DNA from: Portulaca oleracea
Taxonomy: Eukaryota; Streptophyta; Magnoliopsida; Caryophyllales; Portulacaceae
Length of the DNA stretch: 64,000 nt
Direction of reading: 5' to 3'
Assembly: GCA_029582165.1 (NCBI GenBank)
Contig: CM055877.1
Span: forward strand, 43,659,249-43,723,248
Shown here: piece after piece, positions 52,246-63,315 of the stretch
How positions within the stretch are numbered: position 1 is the first letter of the stretch
How the letters are laid out: every line of letters begins with the position of its first letter
The notes under the pieces: model-generated
The model's database searches: none
What the model was told of the DNA's origin: nothing
What the model saw: the letters and a program-made list of their open reading frames with translations, nothing else
Translations under genes and position numbers: made by a program

Positions 52246-53785
52246 TGTAGACACCGGAATTTGTATCGGTATAAAACTCGACTCACCAAAAATATGCAAG
52301 CCCAAAATAAATCCGGGATAATTGTTAAAACCCAAATGGGTTTTATTTTTATTCACGGCCCACGCAGAGAAAGCAGACCCAAGCGCGCGCCTCAACCTAG
52401 AATGCCTAAAACCCGCCTAGGGTTTGATCCGGCCCAAAAATTGTTAAAACCCACCTGGGGTTTGATTATTTTCATGCGCGACGTCGTTTTACGCCAGGTC
52501 AACGATCCGTGTGATGAAATAGTTAAACCCCGCCTAGGTTTTGAAGCAGTTGGCGCCACAATCTGCATGCATGCAATTGGATCGCTTGATCTTTGCCCCA
52601 CATGGTTGACTTTGCCCTTGACCCCATATACCCCGCCTAGGTTTTGATCTTAAATGGCTGATTTTTTGGGGTATGTCCCTCACTCCTTCACCTATAAATA
52701 CCCCCTCCATTCCACTTCCATTTCATCAACAACTTTCATCATCAACTCTCACCACCAACAATCATCATCAACCATCATCTATTCTACTCTCATTTTCTCT
52801 CATTATCTCAAATTCTCTTCATCTCTATAATCACATTCTTCACTACCATCCACACTACACTTTTCCTAAGCCATCCACATTTCCTCATCCGGGTTTCAAA
52901 TCAAGGGGCAACTCAAGGGATCGATTTCATCGCCGCTATAACCAAAGCAAGGTTCGATTCTTTTATTTAAATTATTGTGTTAAATCATGTAATCCTTATT
53001 TTAAATTCCATACTTGTACATATTTTGTAAAATTTAAAACCGCATTTGTTTTATATTGCATGATTTGAATAATAATTCCGCGAAATTAATCAAACTTCTC
53101 CCCACTCTCTTTCTTTTCAATGTTGATTTAGTAGAGTCTGTTTTTATAACAGGCAAATTCGAGAGTTCTTATAACTCTCGAATTCGTAACCTTACCACCG
53201 AATCTAGAAATCCGGTTCGTAGACCAGAGTCTTTCTTTTATTTTATGGTTCGTCGATTTCCTTAAATCGGCTGGCGACTTTTTAATTTTTTTTATAACTT
53301 CGTTTAATTATTTAAAGTATTCAGTTTATTACACAAAATTAATTTGAGAAAATGATTTAACTTTTGTTTAATGCGAAAAGGGGTTTGGTCCAAGGATAAA
53401 GTGGCCAGAAATTATTAAACCCCAGGAGGGGTTTGGTAATTTCCACCAATTTTATCCCTGGGCATGGGATCAAAGGGACCGACCCAGAATTCGTCAAACC
53501 CTAGGCGGGCTTTGACAAATTCTGGTGGTCCGTTTGCTTCTTGGGCCCTAATTCGTCAATTGGATTAAAATTAAATTATTGAGAATATTTTTGTGTAATT
53601 TCCGTATAATTTAAATAATAAAAAATGAGTTTGTAAATAAATAAAGTTTCATCACCCCAAAAATGAATTTCGAAAATTAAAAATATCCTTATTTAAGGAT
53701 TAAGAAACCTTAGTCGGCTCCCGATCACAAATGTAGCGCATCCGCGAAAACATTTCCCCGAACGGGAATTTTTCTGGGTCCTACA
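52246..53785 (+). repeat. Element D 5' LTR with dyad words
   Basis: TATA box CCTATAAATACCCC at 52691-52704. Dyads: AAAACCCAAATGGGTTTT (52327), AAAACCCGCCTAGGGTTT (52408), AAAACCCACCTGGGGTTT (52446), AAACCCCGCCTAGGTTTT (52525), a partial one at 52630, AAACCCCAGGAGGGGTTT (53417), CAAACCCTAGGCGGGCTTTG (53495). A TSD partner is not visible. Confidence 0.88.
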
Positions 53786-53787
53786 GA

Positions 53788-53806
53788 TTGGCGACTCCAC
53801 TGGGGA
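53788..53806 (+). promoter_or_regulatory. Element D primer-binding site
   Basis: ATTGGCGACTCCACTGGGG just after the LTR; the same site as in element A. Confidence 0.85.
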
Positions 53807-55073
53807 CTTAAACTTTAAAAAGAGGGTAAAACCTGAAAAGAATCAAATTGATTTGAAAGTGTAAAAGGGAGAAGTTAATTTATTTCGCGCTTTTATTATT
53901 CTTTTAGGCATCCATTGCATACCGAGCCACTAATCGGGTCTTTTGACACGTTAGCACAAAGGCGACGGTTTAGGTTACCTAGGATTTCCCTTGAGAGCGG
54001 GAGGCCACTACTATGGGGATGAACTCTACATCTCTAAGCATTTGGTCGCTCCTCTCCCGATGTCACACTCCGAGAGCTTCCTTGAAGTTCTTTGAGAAAT
54101 ACCCTAACTGTTTACCTTATGGTATGCAGAACCAGGGCGAAGGCATGCGGTAGCCTATGTACCCAACCATAAAAGTCCATGAATTTAGAACCTTGGTTTA
54201 GGATACCCTTCCATGTGTATGCTATGTGCTATGTGTATCCCTCCCCTTTTCTTGTCTTTTTGTAAAGAGTCGACCCTAGTTTTGAGATTTTGTTCTAGTC
54301 CATATAAAATTCATTGGGTTGAGAAAAGGACTATTTATTAATTAATATGATTAACTCAAAAGCATTTTGGTTAGCCCAAGTGGAAGGGCCCATTTACGTT
54401 TGAAAGTTGATTATCTTAATTGATAAATAAAAATTGACTCACCTTTGATGATATTATATGGCCCTTTATGAAATTCTCTCAACAAAGGTCCAAAAAAATT
54501 TAATTAAAAGTTTAACAAATTTAATGGATAATGTCTTAGATTGCATAATAGTCACTAGGCTTGAGTAAATTAATTTGTCGATTTAATTAATAAATCTGCA
54601 ACATTTATGGCCGGCCCGTTGATTAGGCCCAACCATATTGGATTTGTCAATTAAACCCATAAATTAATCATGCTCGCTTACTGTTGGCTTTATTCAATCC
54701 TTTACAATATCCATTTTCCCCGAGATAAAAAAAAGGGAGTATAAAAAAAGAAAAAAAAAAGAAAGTGGATTGTCGGTCTTGTTGAACATTATTTTAGTCC
54801 GCATAATAGCCAATAAGGTTTGAGCTGTCTGAGTTGTTTGGCTAAGTTACGGATTCTCCTTAAAACGGTCGGCCTATGGATTAGGCTCATCCGAATTGAG
54901 AAACACTGACTATGATCTGCCAACTTATGACCTGCTCGCTATGTTGACTTTATTCGGCCCCTTATAATGTTCTGTTTTATGTCCATATAGAGTTAGGCCA
55001 TGCACTCCCAAAAAGTGGGTGAGTCCGTTGTGTTAGCATACATGTGTCAAGGATCATGTAGGTCATTTAGGTC
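53807..55073 (+). other. Element D leader
   Basis: 1.27-kb untranslated region. TTGAATTTCCATGCAG (to about 55140) could be a splice acceptor before gag. A purine stretch AAAAAAAGGGAGTATAAAAAA lies near 54730. No gene. Confidence 0.5.
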
Positions 55074-55136
55074 ATGCATGCATCGGGTAGAACGTGTCGG
55101 AGAATGTCATCAAGTGTCTTAACTTTGAATTTCCAT

Positions 55137-58001
55137 GCAGGCATCATTGGTGATCGACTCAGAGCCCGCATTCGAGATCCACGAACAGGTCGTTTGGTTC
55201 CAAACCCTCGCTACGATCCGTCTGCAACCATTGACCGCATCATGTCTGGAGAACAATTCCAAGAGATCCCAGTCTAGAGCACTAAAGCCAACATCACGAA
55301 GCATTTGGATGAACTTTACACCAAAATGCAAGGTCTGGTATTTGCCAATACTTTAGAGCAAGAGCAGAATGTGGGTAAGAGGCTAAATGAGCAGCAACAA
55401 GTGATGGATGGCATACCGCAAGCCATTACTAAGATCAATACCAAACTGGGGTTGAATGGTGAGGAAGACGATGAAGAAATACAGGGATATGAGTCCGAGT
55501 CGGAAATCATCAAGACATCCTCATATTCTGGAGGAATTGGGATATCCAAAACAAAGGTCACTACTCCCGAGGCAACTAAACTCATGAAAGATCCTGCTGT
55601 TAAGGCCCTTGAACAAAAATTAGAAAGCCTTACCAAGGCAATGAACACTGTACCGGCCTTTGCTGACAAATATTTGGAAGTGCCATTACCTGTTCAGCCG
55701 ATTCTGAAGGTTGCTGATAAAGTGGAAGTACCAAACATCAGGTTCAAACCCTTTGAGAACCTAATTCATATTGAAGAGTTCATGAGGCTAGCACCACTAA
55801 ACCGGATTGACGCCAGCTTATACTCTACTGTTTTCCCATCCACTCTAGATGGCGAAGCCAAGGTGTGGTATCATGCTTTACCACCTCGAACCAAGACTGA
55901 TTGGAATGAACTGTTCAAAGCCTTCATCAGTAACTACAGTAGAATCCAGAGGAAGCAAGCTACGGTGGATGACTTGACCACCATGAAGCAACGCGAGGAT
56001 GAATCCTTCTTGGATTACTTTGAGCGATGGCACACCAAGCTGTCTCACATCAATGAGACAAACCCTTTTCGCCTACAGCTGTCTACTTTCAAGCAAGGGC
56101 TAAAAAGCAGTTTATCCAAGCACTTGGGATACCACGTCATCAAAGACTTTGACTACTTGAAGGACATCTGTGTCCAACTAGAGGCGATGCATAATGATAA
56201 GACTACTTCGCCTGGATGGAAGGGGTCTAGTTCTAACAGGAGGGCCACTAGTGCGTCTAGCCACCCTCCTAAGATCATGGAAACTAACTCTATCCAGCGC
56301 AAGGGGCCTTTCATACTAAAGTACGAGACTTACACGCCATTGGATGTCTCTTACTCACAGGCTCTTGATCGATTAGTCAAGAAGGGTTTTTTGGTTCTAC
56401 CTTTGCCAAGGGAAGAATCAGCCACAAGAGGAAAGAACTTGGATCAATTCTGCCGCTACCATCGTTGCCGAGGACATGATACCGAGAAATGCTGGTCTCT
56501 TAAGAACAAAATAGAAGACATGATAAGGGATGGAACACTACCCATGCCGAAAGCTGCTCAACAGCCTAACAATCAAAGCATCCCTATGCCCGAGCATACC
56601 AACGCTATCTTTCATGAAGTTTGTAGCTTTGATCCTTCCACTTTGATTGTTGAAACAGGCCAATCTATCCCCGAAGTACTCGACTTCCAAGAAGACTTAT
56701 CCATCCATGGTATTTGGGATAGTGATGATGATGAGAAACATGAGTACTCCAAGACAGAATGGATGGAGCCGGATGAGCCAACATCGGATGATGTAGCATT
56801 TCTCACTCGATCAGGCTGCCATAACAACCGGAACACCACCACCCCATTGGCTGTTTCTAGTCCTACACCAATGGCTACCACTGACAATCATGTCCCGCCT
56901 GAAGATCCTCTCCTTACACAACTCAAGAAGACCAAAGCCGAGGTTACCATCTGGCAATTGATTTGTACCTCACAGGTACACAGGCAGAAGATGATGGATG
57001 CCCTTACTGCATTAACCGTATCTCCCACGAAAACTCCTGAATCTTTAGTTTCCCATGTGACTACTCAGCAAGAGGCTATCACCTTTGGGATTGAAGATCT
57101 GCCTCAAGGAGGGGCATCCCATAACAAGGCATTATACCTCACAGTGCAATGTTCCAACAAGACTATCCCTCTAGTTTTGGTCGAGAATGGTTCAGCTGTG
57201 AATGTATGCCCTTGGAGGACGACACAGAAATTGGGAGTCCAACAACAACACTTGGCTCAAAACGGTGTACAGCTTAGGGCTTATGAAAATTCCCCTCGGA
57301 AGTCGGTTGGGTCCATAATATTGCCGATCACTACAGGTAGCATTATCCGGAATGTGGAGTTCGTAGTGCTAGACATTCCAGCTTCCTTCAATCTGTTGCT
57401 AGGGAGGCCTTGGCTTCATGAGTGCAATGCCATAGCATCCACCTTACACCAGAAGGTGAAGATGTTGGTTCAAGGACAGGTCATCACCATCTCGGGAGAA
57501 TCCATCAACGCTGTCTTCACTCCCAAGCAAGCAACCCTTGAGGTAGAACATAGTTCTATGGACGAAGAACTTCACAACTTTGAACTTGTGGCAACTTTGA
57601 GCCAGGATGAAGCTTCCTTTGACTCTGATCCCTACTCAAATCCCAAAGTGCATGCAATACTCACGAAACAAGGACACTTCCCTGGGATGCCGCTAGGAAG
57701 GAACTCGAAAAACAAGATTCCTCCTATGTTCAAGACATTTAAACATAAGGGAAGGTTCGACTTAGGGTACAAGCCAACTGAGAAGGAAGTTAAGCTCGCT
57801 AAGGTAGCCATGGCTGAGCAAAAGAGGATGGATAATCCACCTACCTTGTTCCAAATGAAGCCCTATCCGCTCACTCTGAATGGGCAGTTCGTCACAGAGG
57901 GTGATGACTTCCCTTACTATGGATTCCCTGAACCTTACTACCTGAACAACAAGGGAGTTCAGGTTGCTGGGTTAGAAGATTTCAATGACTGTACCATGTA
58001 A
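55137..58001 (+). CDS. Element D gag-protease polyprotein, truncated
   Basis: An N-terminal piece in the same frame (ending with SGEQFQEIPV) is separated by TAG 55275-55277 from the 898-codon frame 55305-58001. In the latter: gag domain about residues 145-285 (FKPFENLIHIEEFMRLAP, EAKVWYHALPPRT), CHHC zinc motif about 382-397 (CRYHRCRGHDTEKC), protease about 600-735 with LVENGSAVNVCPW (Glu at residue 627 where the family has Asp), FNLLLGRPWLHE near 700, then a G-patch-like GHFPGMPLGRNSKNK near 790. The end is created by the insertion of E. The gag would form particles; the protease is probably inactive. Confidence 0.88.
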
Positions 58002-59700
58002 CGTGGTTTGTAAGACCTCGGTTTTGTCGTTCTCTCTCAGGGAGCTGGCGGCCTTGGTCAAAGAAACTAGGTCAATGGTCAGGTTGAGATTGCTAAGGTA
58101 AGGATAATGGTTTGAAAAGGTAACAACGCAACAAAGAAATCTAAAATCGGTCGAGGAATGGAAAATGGGCTTCGGAGGCTTTTCGGGATGCAAACGGGGA
58201 TAAGAAAATGGGTTTTGCAACAAGGGAGTAACAAGAAGGGAAAATCAAATGGTAACTCCGTTAGAAAATACCCACCGGGCTTCCTCTTTCAAGGATAGTC
58301 TGGATTAACTTCCCCAAAGTCCATAGACAGACCCGGGGGAGTTAATGGAACAGAATTTCCTAGTTAGTTTCTATTCGCTTTCGCGAATTAGAATACTAAC
58401 TATCCCAATTCCTACCTTCCAACAAGCGTTGGATGTATTCGGGATGCTTTCGCACCCGAATACATCCCACTTGAGGGAAGGATGGGGTTGGGGAGTTGAT
58501 TTTCTAACTAGTTACTCACTAATATTGCTAACCTAAACCTAATCACCCATTCACACCCTTAATTACCCCCTAACCCATAGGGTTTCTAGCCACTAATCAT
58601 GATAAAAACTAAGCTAACAACATCCAAACCAAACCTAAACATGATTTCTAACATCAAACAACCATAAACAAGCAAGAACAATGAAATAGCAAGCAAAGCA
58701 ATTAAGAAGAAACAAAGTAATTAGCAAGGTAATTAATAAAAGAGTTAAGGGAAGAGAATACTTATCAAAGTGTTGTAGATGAACAAAAGAAAGCAATAAA
58801 AAGATGATCCAAAAATCTTTCAATTGATTGAATCCCCAAATCTTCAATAATAAACACAAATCTTAAAAACCCTAGATTAATCTCTCACTAATCTCCTTCT
58901 AAAATCCACTAATTACAAGCTGAAATAATGTCCAAGTCTAACCCTACATGCCCCCTAAGAAATCGTCAACAAGGAGTATATATACAAGGCGTAATCATGG
59001 CCAAAACGCAAAGACTTCGCCGAAAACACGCACAGGATAGGGAGATTGTGGCCACGGCCAAGAGAGATCGCGTCACGGTCTCGCTCGCCCAAATGTAAAT
59101 CTGTATGGCGATTTAGGGCAGACAAGTTTTCGCTCCTTCGCACCGTCGTGGCTACGGTCTCCCAAGACCGTGGCCACGGTCTTGCTCGACCACTTCTTTC
59201 CTTAGACAAATCATGAACCCACCGTGGCTACGGTCAACTTGACCGTGGTCACGGTCTAGCTCGGCTCCCATTACTTTTGGGCGTAGCGGGTGCTACGCTA
59301 TTCGTGGCAAGGGCTACGCCTGGGTGTGCGTCGATCAGCCAAGGGGCTTAGGAGGGTAGCACCCGCTACCACAGGCGTGGCGGGGGCTACGCTTCGACTT
59401 TCCTTCCCTTTGTTCTTCCTTCATTCCGAAGCATGTAACGCTCGATCCGAAGGTCGTAGCATGCGTTACTTCACTAATTGGCACCAAAGGTCGGGAGTGT
59501 GGTCTTGGGTCGATTCCGTCTCGGTTTTCGGTCCGGCTTGGCTCGGGAAATCGCCAAGAATGCTATAAAAAGGCTTGGTTTGCTACGTTTTTGGTGAAAA
59601 CTCCAAAATCTACAAAATAATCAAAAACACATTAAAAGCTATGAAATTAAACCACGAAACGAGTTAAAAGGCTAAGGATTTAGGCGGTATTTAGACACCA
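57997..59700 (-). repeat. Element E 3' LTR (edges approximate)
   Basis: The plus-strand start is either TGTAACGTGG (57997) or TGTAAGACC (58009); the other edge is within about 15 bases of 59700. A minus TATA-like TATATATAC at about 58974-58984. Dyad-rich GC tract at 59040-59480, including a perfect 20-bp palindrome AAGACCGTGGCCACGGTCTT (59164-59183). A 13-bp-stem hairpin lies at 58431-58467. Confidence 0.65.
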
Positions 59701-59713
59701 AATCGGGTCTAAA

Positions 59714-59730
59714 TACCCTCCCCACACTTA
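59714..59730 (-). promoter_or_regulatory. Element E polypurine tract
   Basis: Minus TAAGTGTGGGGAGGGTA beside the LTR. Two similar purine tracts occur upstream at about 61015-61030 and 61654-61668. Confidence 0.7.
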
Positions 59731-61995
59731 AACTTTTGCTCGTCCCGAGCAAAACAAAACAAAACAAATAAGAAAACTAAACACCAACTCCTCTGTCGTG
59801 GGAGGAAACGAGTGCATTTAGCGTATGCACCAAGCCCTTTGAACCCCCCGGCAGCCCAGGTGGACGAGATGGACTCGTGAGGGTTTGTAGCGGTTGTACC
59901 AACAAAAGCCAAAGAAAAATGAGAGAGGGAAAGTGAAAACAAAACCGAAGATAACAAAAGAAAAACAAAGGCTTTAATTCACAAGATCTCGCAATCCAAA
60001 CTAAGAAAACGCGACTAAACCTCCCAAAGTAACCGTTAGGAGCACCTCACAACAGCAAACTCAGATAAAGGTCGATCTTGAAGATTTTTCAACTCCCTTC
60101 ACCTTGTACCAAGCGAAACCCCACATGAAAAGGTTTTAACGGGAACCAAAAGACTCTAAAAACTCGCGTCCGAATTTGAAAACAACGAAACAACTAAGAG
60201 AAGCATTGCCCTTCCTCGCATTTGGTCGCCCTTGGGTTGGTAAGGGCCGTAGGTGATGCAAGGGGGCCCCCACTCTTTTAAGAAGCAAATACTTTTTCTT
60301 TTCTTTCTTTTTGAGTTGGAATTACGAACGAAAATTGCTTTTCTTTTTCTCTTTTTTTTTCTTTTTGGTTTTTAAAAGTTGGTATTAGCCTTATTTTCGG
60401 GAATTGGACGGCCCATATAAGGGGTATACCCTCCCAATACGGTCTTTTCCATTCGCCTCTCCGTCGCAAAGCGATATGGGAGGAGGGTTAAGGGGTATCC
60501 ATGTCGTACCACGAATACCGGGCCCGAGTAGGTTGGCTAAGTGTGGGTGGTTAATGTCTACAACGACACGCTCCACTTATTCAGGTTATTGTATCTTATG
60601 AAAGCTTTTCTTTCTTTTATTTTCTTTTTGCACTTTTTGCTTTTGCTAAACGAGAAACAAAACAAACCCGGACACAAGCTCCTAGAACCTCCCGGTTCCA
60701 ACAAAATGAGAAAGGACGGGGGTCTCGTTAGACACTTAATAAAAGGAGTCTATTAAGGGTAAGTCTCGACTAGAACCCGAGTTAGGGTCGAAAATGCTCC
60801 AACCGGTTACTTTTAAAGAAGTTTAAGAACGGCTTCTCAACTTCGATAACGAGATCGAGGAAACAAAACCAATCAAAGACAAAACGAAAAGAAAAACCGA
60901 AAAGGTTTTCACTCCCTTTTCACACAAATTTTTTTTTTCAAATTTTAAGCAAAAACTAAGAAAATAAAAAAAAAACAAAACCACTAGGCGATCTACCTTG
61001 AAACAGAATATCTCTCCCCCCCCCACACTTAAAACTCCACAATGTCCTCATTGTGGGAAGGTGTCACACGAAAAGGGTAGAGAACCTACAAAAACAAACA
61101 AACAAAAAACAACTAGCAAGTAAAAAAAAAAATGGTGGCGACCCGAGCCCACATGGCTCCAACAGCAATATATACCAACACAAACACTCAAAGGGGTTCG
61201 CCTCCCAAAAGAAAAATCAATCATGCAGCATGGATCAATATATATACGCAACGAAGAATGCGGAAAGAGGTTACCTCGAGGTCTTCAATTTATTAAAGAA
61301 CCAATCCGCGATCCAGGGGAAACATCACACTTGGGTTAGGAATAAACGAGAAAAGCATAGTAAGTGTGAATGTCGCATGCATAAAAGAAAAAGAACAGAA
61401 ACAGAAATAATAAACAAGACACTAGAGACTAAAAACTAAGGAAAAGACAAACTATTCACAACATGTACATTGACACTAACTAACCTCAACCCCGAATCTC
61501 ACTAGTTTGAGGCGGGAATTGAGGATGAAACAACTCTCGTAACTGGCCGAACCAATGATGAAGCAATGAATGCGAAATAACTCAAACCATGGGGACAACG
61601 AACTCAACGAAACCGACTAACCAACATACTTTCCCTCCAACTTCCCAATAAAGCACCCCCCACACTTATCTAACACTAACAGTGTAAATAAAATCAATAG
61701 AGTAAAGTGGGAGTGGGGACACTTACAAATTATTGCTCGGATCCTCCCGGGGGAGGATATGGGTGATATGGGAAGTAGGTGGGATAATAGCTCTTGATGT
61801 ACTCCGGTGGTGCTGGGGGATGGTTCGCAATGGAATAGTGATAATACCCCCAGTCACGCCAATATTGGTTCTACTGTTGAAAATACCCCTCGTGCCTTTG
61901 AAGTGTAGACTGCTGGGCACGTATTAGATCTTGTTAGGTTTCTAACAAGTTGTTTTGACGCTGGAGTATCGCTCGTTGCTATCGAAGGTCAACTC
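59731..61995 (-). other. Element E non-coding 3' region
   Basis: Between the env-position frame and the PPT. Holds T/A-rich tracts and two additional PPT-like repeats followed by sequences such as CCACAATGTCCTCATTGTGG (a perfect 20-bp palindrome at 61037-61056). Small frames have no family signal. Confidence 0.5.
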
Positions 61996-63315
61996 TCAAT
62001 TGTTCAAATTGGGAGTTGAGATGCTCAAATGAAGCTTCCCATGGGTGACTCTGACTTCCACTAGCTTCACCGTGGCCGGCATACTCCTCTTCTTCCTCCT
62101 CATTTTCTTCTTCTTCCCCTCCTTCCTCAATGTCCTCCTCTTCTTCTCGCCACTGGACCTATCCGGACCACCAACCTTGCGGTCACTAGGAACCTGACCG
62201 CAAGACCATTTCTGTTTCTTAGTGATATCCAACCACTCCTCGGCATGGTCCGGATCTAAAAGAATCTTCGTGTTGTTGTCATGTCCGTGGCAATAGATCG
62301 TGGCAGTTGGGTGCTTGGCGAGGATGTTCATTTTCTGCAACCGCACCTTGTCGATGGGATCCAGATGATAGCGCGGTTTCCACTTCTTCAAATATTTCCC
62401 AAAACCTTCCTGAACTAGGAAGTGGAAAATGATGTGCCCCATCCCGATAGTAGTGGGTCGGGTTTCCGTGCTAATCTCTTAGAGACAGTGTAGAATGCAA
62501 GATCCGGTGTTGACCCGCTTACCCCTTATGGCATTATAAATCACAAAAAGATCATCCTTTCGAACCTTGGGGCGTCCGTCATCTCTCCTAAACACCGAAC
62601 TAGTCACAACTCTATGGAAGATTCGAACAACTGGGTTGCAGAAGTCACGCCCCTTAGAGTTTCGGGGGCAATGATATCGAGGATATTCGCCCCTCATACC
62701 AAGGTTCATTCTCCTACAATAAGTTAAGTCCATCATTGCCTGCTGCGCGCATCGCTCATAGAGTCTCCCATCCTCGGGCAACCCCAACCGTTGGCAAAAA
62801 CGCTTCAAGGTGCATGACTTGTCTTTGTTGGCAACCCAATATTCAAAATACGCATCTTTGGTGCCATCATTGTGAACCTTCAAGGAGCTTAAAAATTCGA
62901 GGACGGGTTGATCCACGATCGATTCGTCAATCATGATGAATACCTCCCAACCAAGAACACCAATGAGGTAATCGAAGCTCGGCTTGCAATGGATGGCTTC
63001 AATTGTCGTCGCATCATAAATATCCGGTGCACATATTTTCCGTGCTTGGAACGTTTCGTACCGTCGTTTATGCTCTTCATCCCGGAAAGTGACATCCGCA
63101 TCTGGTTCACATCGAATTAGTGTGGGCGTTTGCGCTTTGTAACGATCCTTTGTGAATGAGGATGGTCCCGGTTGCGAAGAAGAAGCTTCCTCGACTCGTG
63201 AACGCTTGTTCCTTCCACTCCTGATGAACAAAAGCAAGAATTGGCAAGAATTTTGAAAATAGCAGTGCCTAAATTCAAAGGTAACCCAAAAAGATTCGAC
63301 ACAAGCAACAAACAC
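61996..63315 (-). pseudogene. ATHILA ORF1-like protein of element E
   Basis: One frame with a single TAA at 62479-62481 splitting it into 278 and 148 residues. Part 1 has RDEEHKRRYETFQARKICAP, IEAIHCKPSFDYLIGVLGWE, LEFLSSLKVHND, TLKRFCQRLGLPEDG, then RIFHRVVTSSVF. This matches the plant ATHILA ORF-1 family, which lies after pol in Athila elements in the env position. Part 2 (HIIFHFLVQEGFGKYLKKWK...) has an acidic/basic tail. The first residues (to about 35) look like leader sequence. No membrane segment, so an envelope role cannot be claimed. Function unknown. Confidence 0.7.

Larger units (their letters stand above)
52246..57996 (+). mobile_element. Element D: Tat-type Ty3/gypsy, 5' part
   Basis: A 1540-bp LTR (52246-53785, TGTAGACACCGG...GGTCCTACA), PBS GGCGACTCCACTGGGGAC, a long leader and gag-protease. 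The element is related to A in LTR ends, PBS, gag and protease, but clearly another family. It is interrupted at about 57996 by element E; its RT and 3' LTR would lie beyond the window. Only two bases separate it from element B's target duplication. Confidence 0.88.

Noticed and set aside
58009..58030. Exact left edge of element E's LTR
   Set aside because: Two TG starts (57997, 58009) fit equally and the partner LTR is outside the window, so no exact edge is claimed.
61996..63315. Envelope protein of an infectious retrovirus
   Set aside because: The position fits an env-like gene, but there is no signal peptide, membrane segment or cleavage site; it matches the ATHILA ORF-1 type instead.
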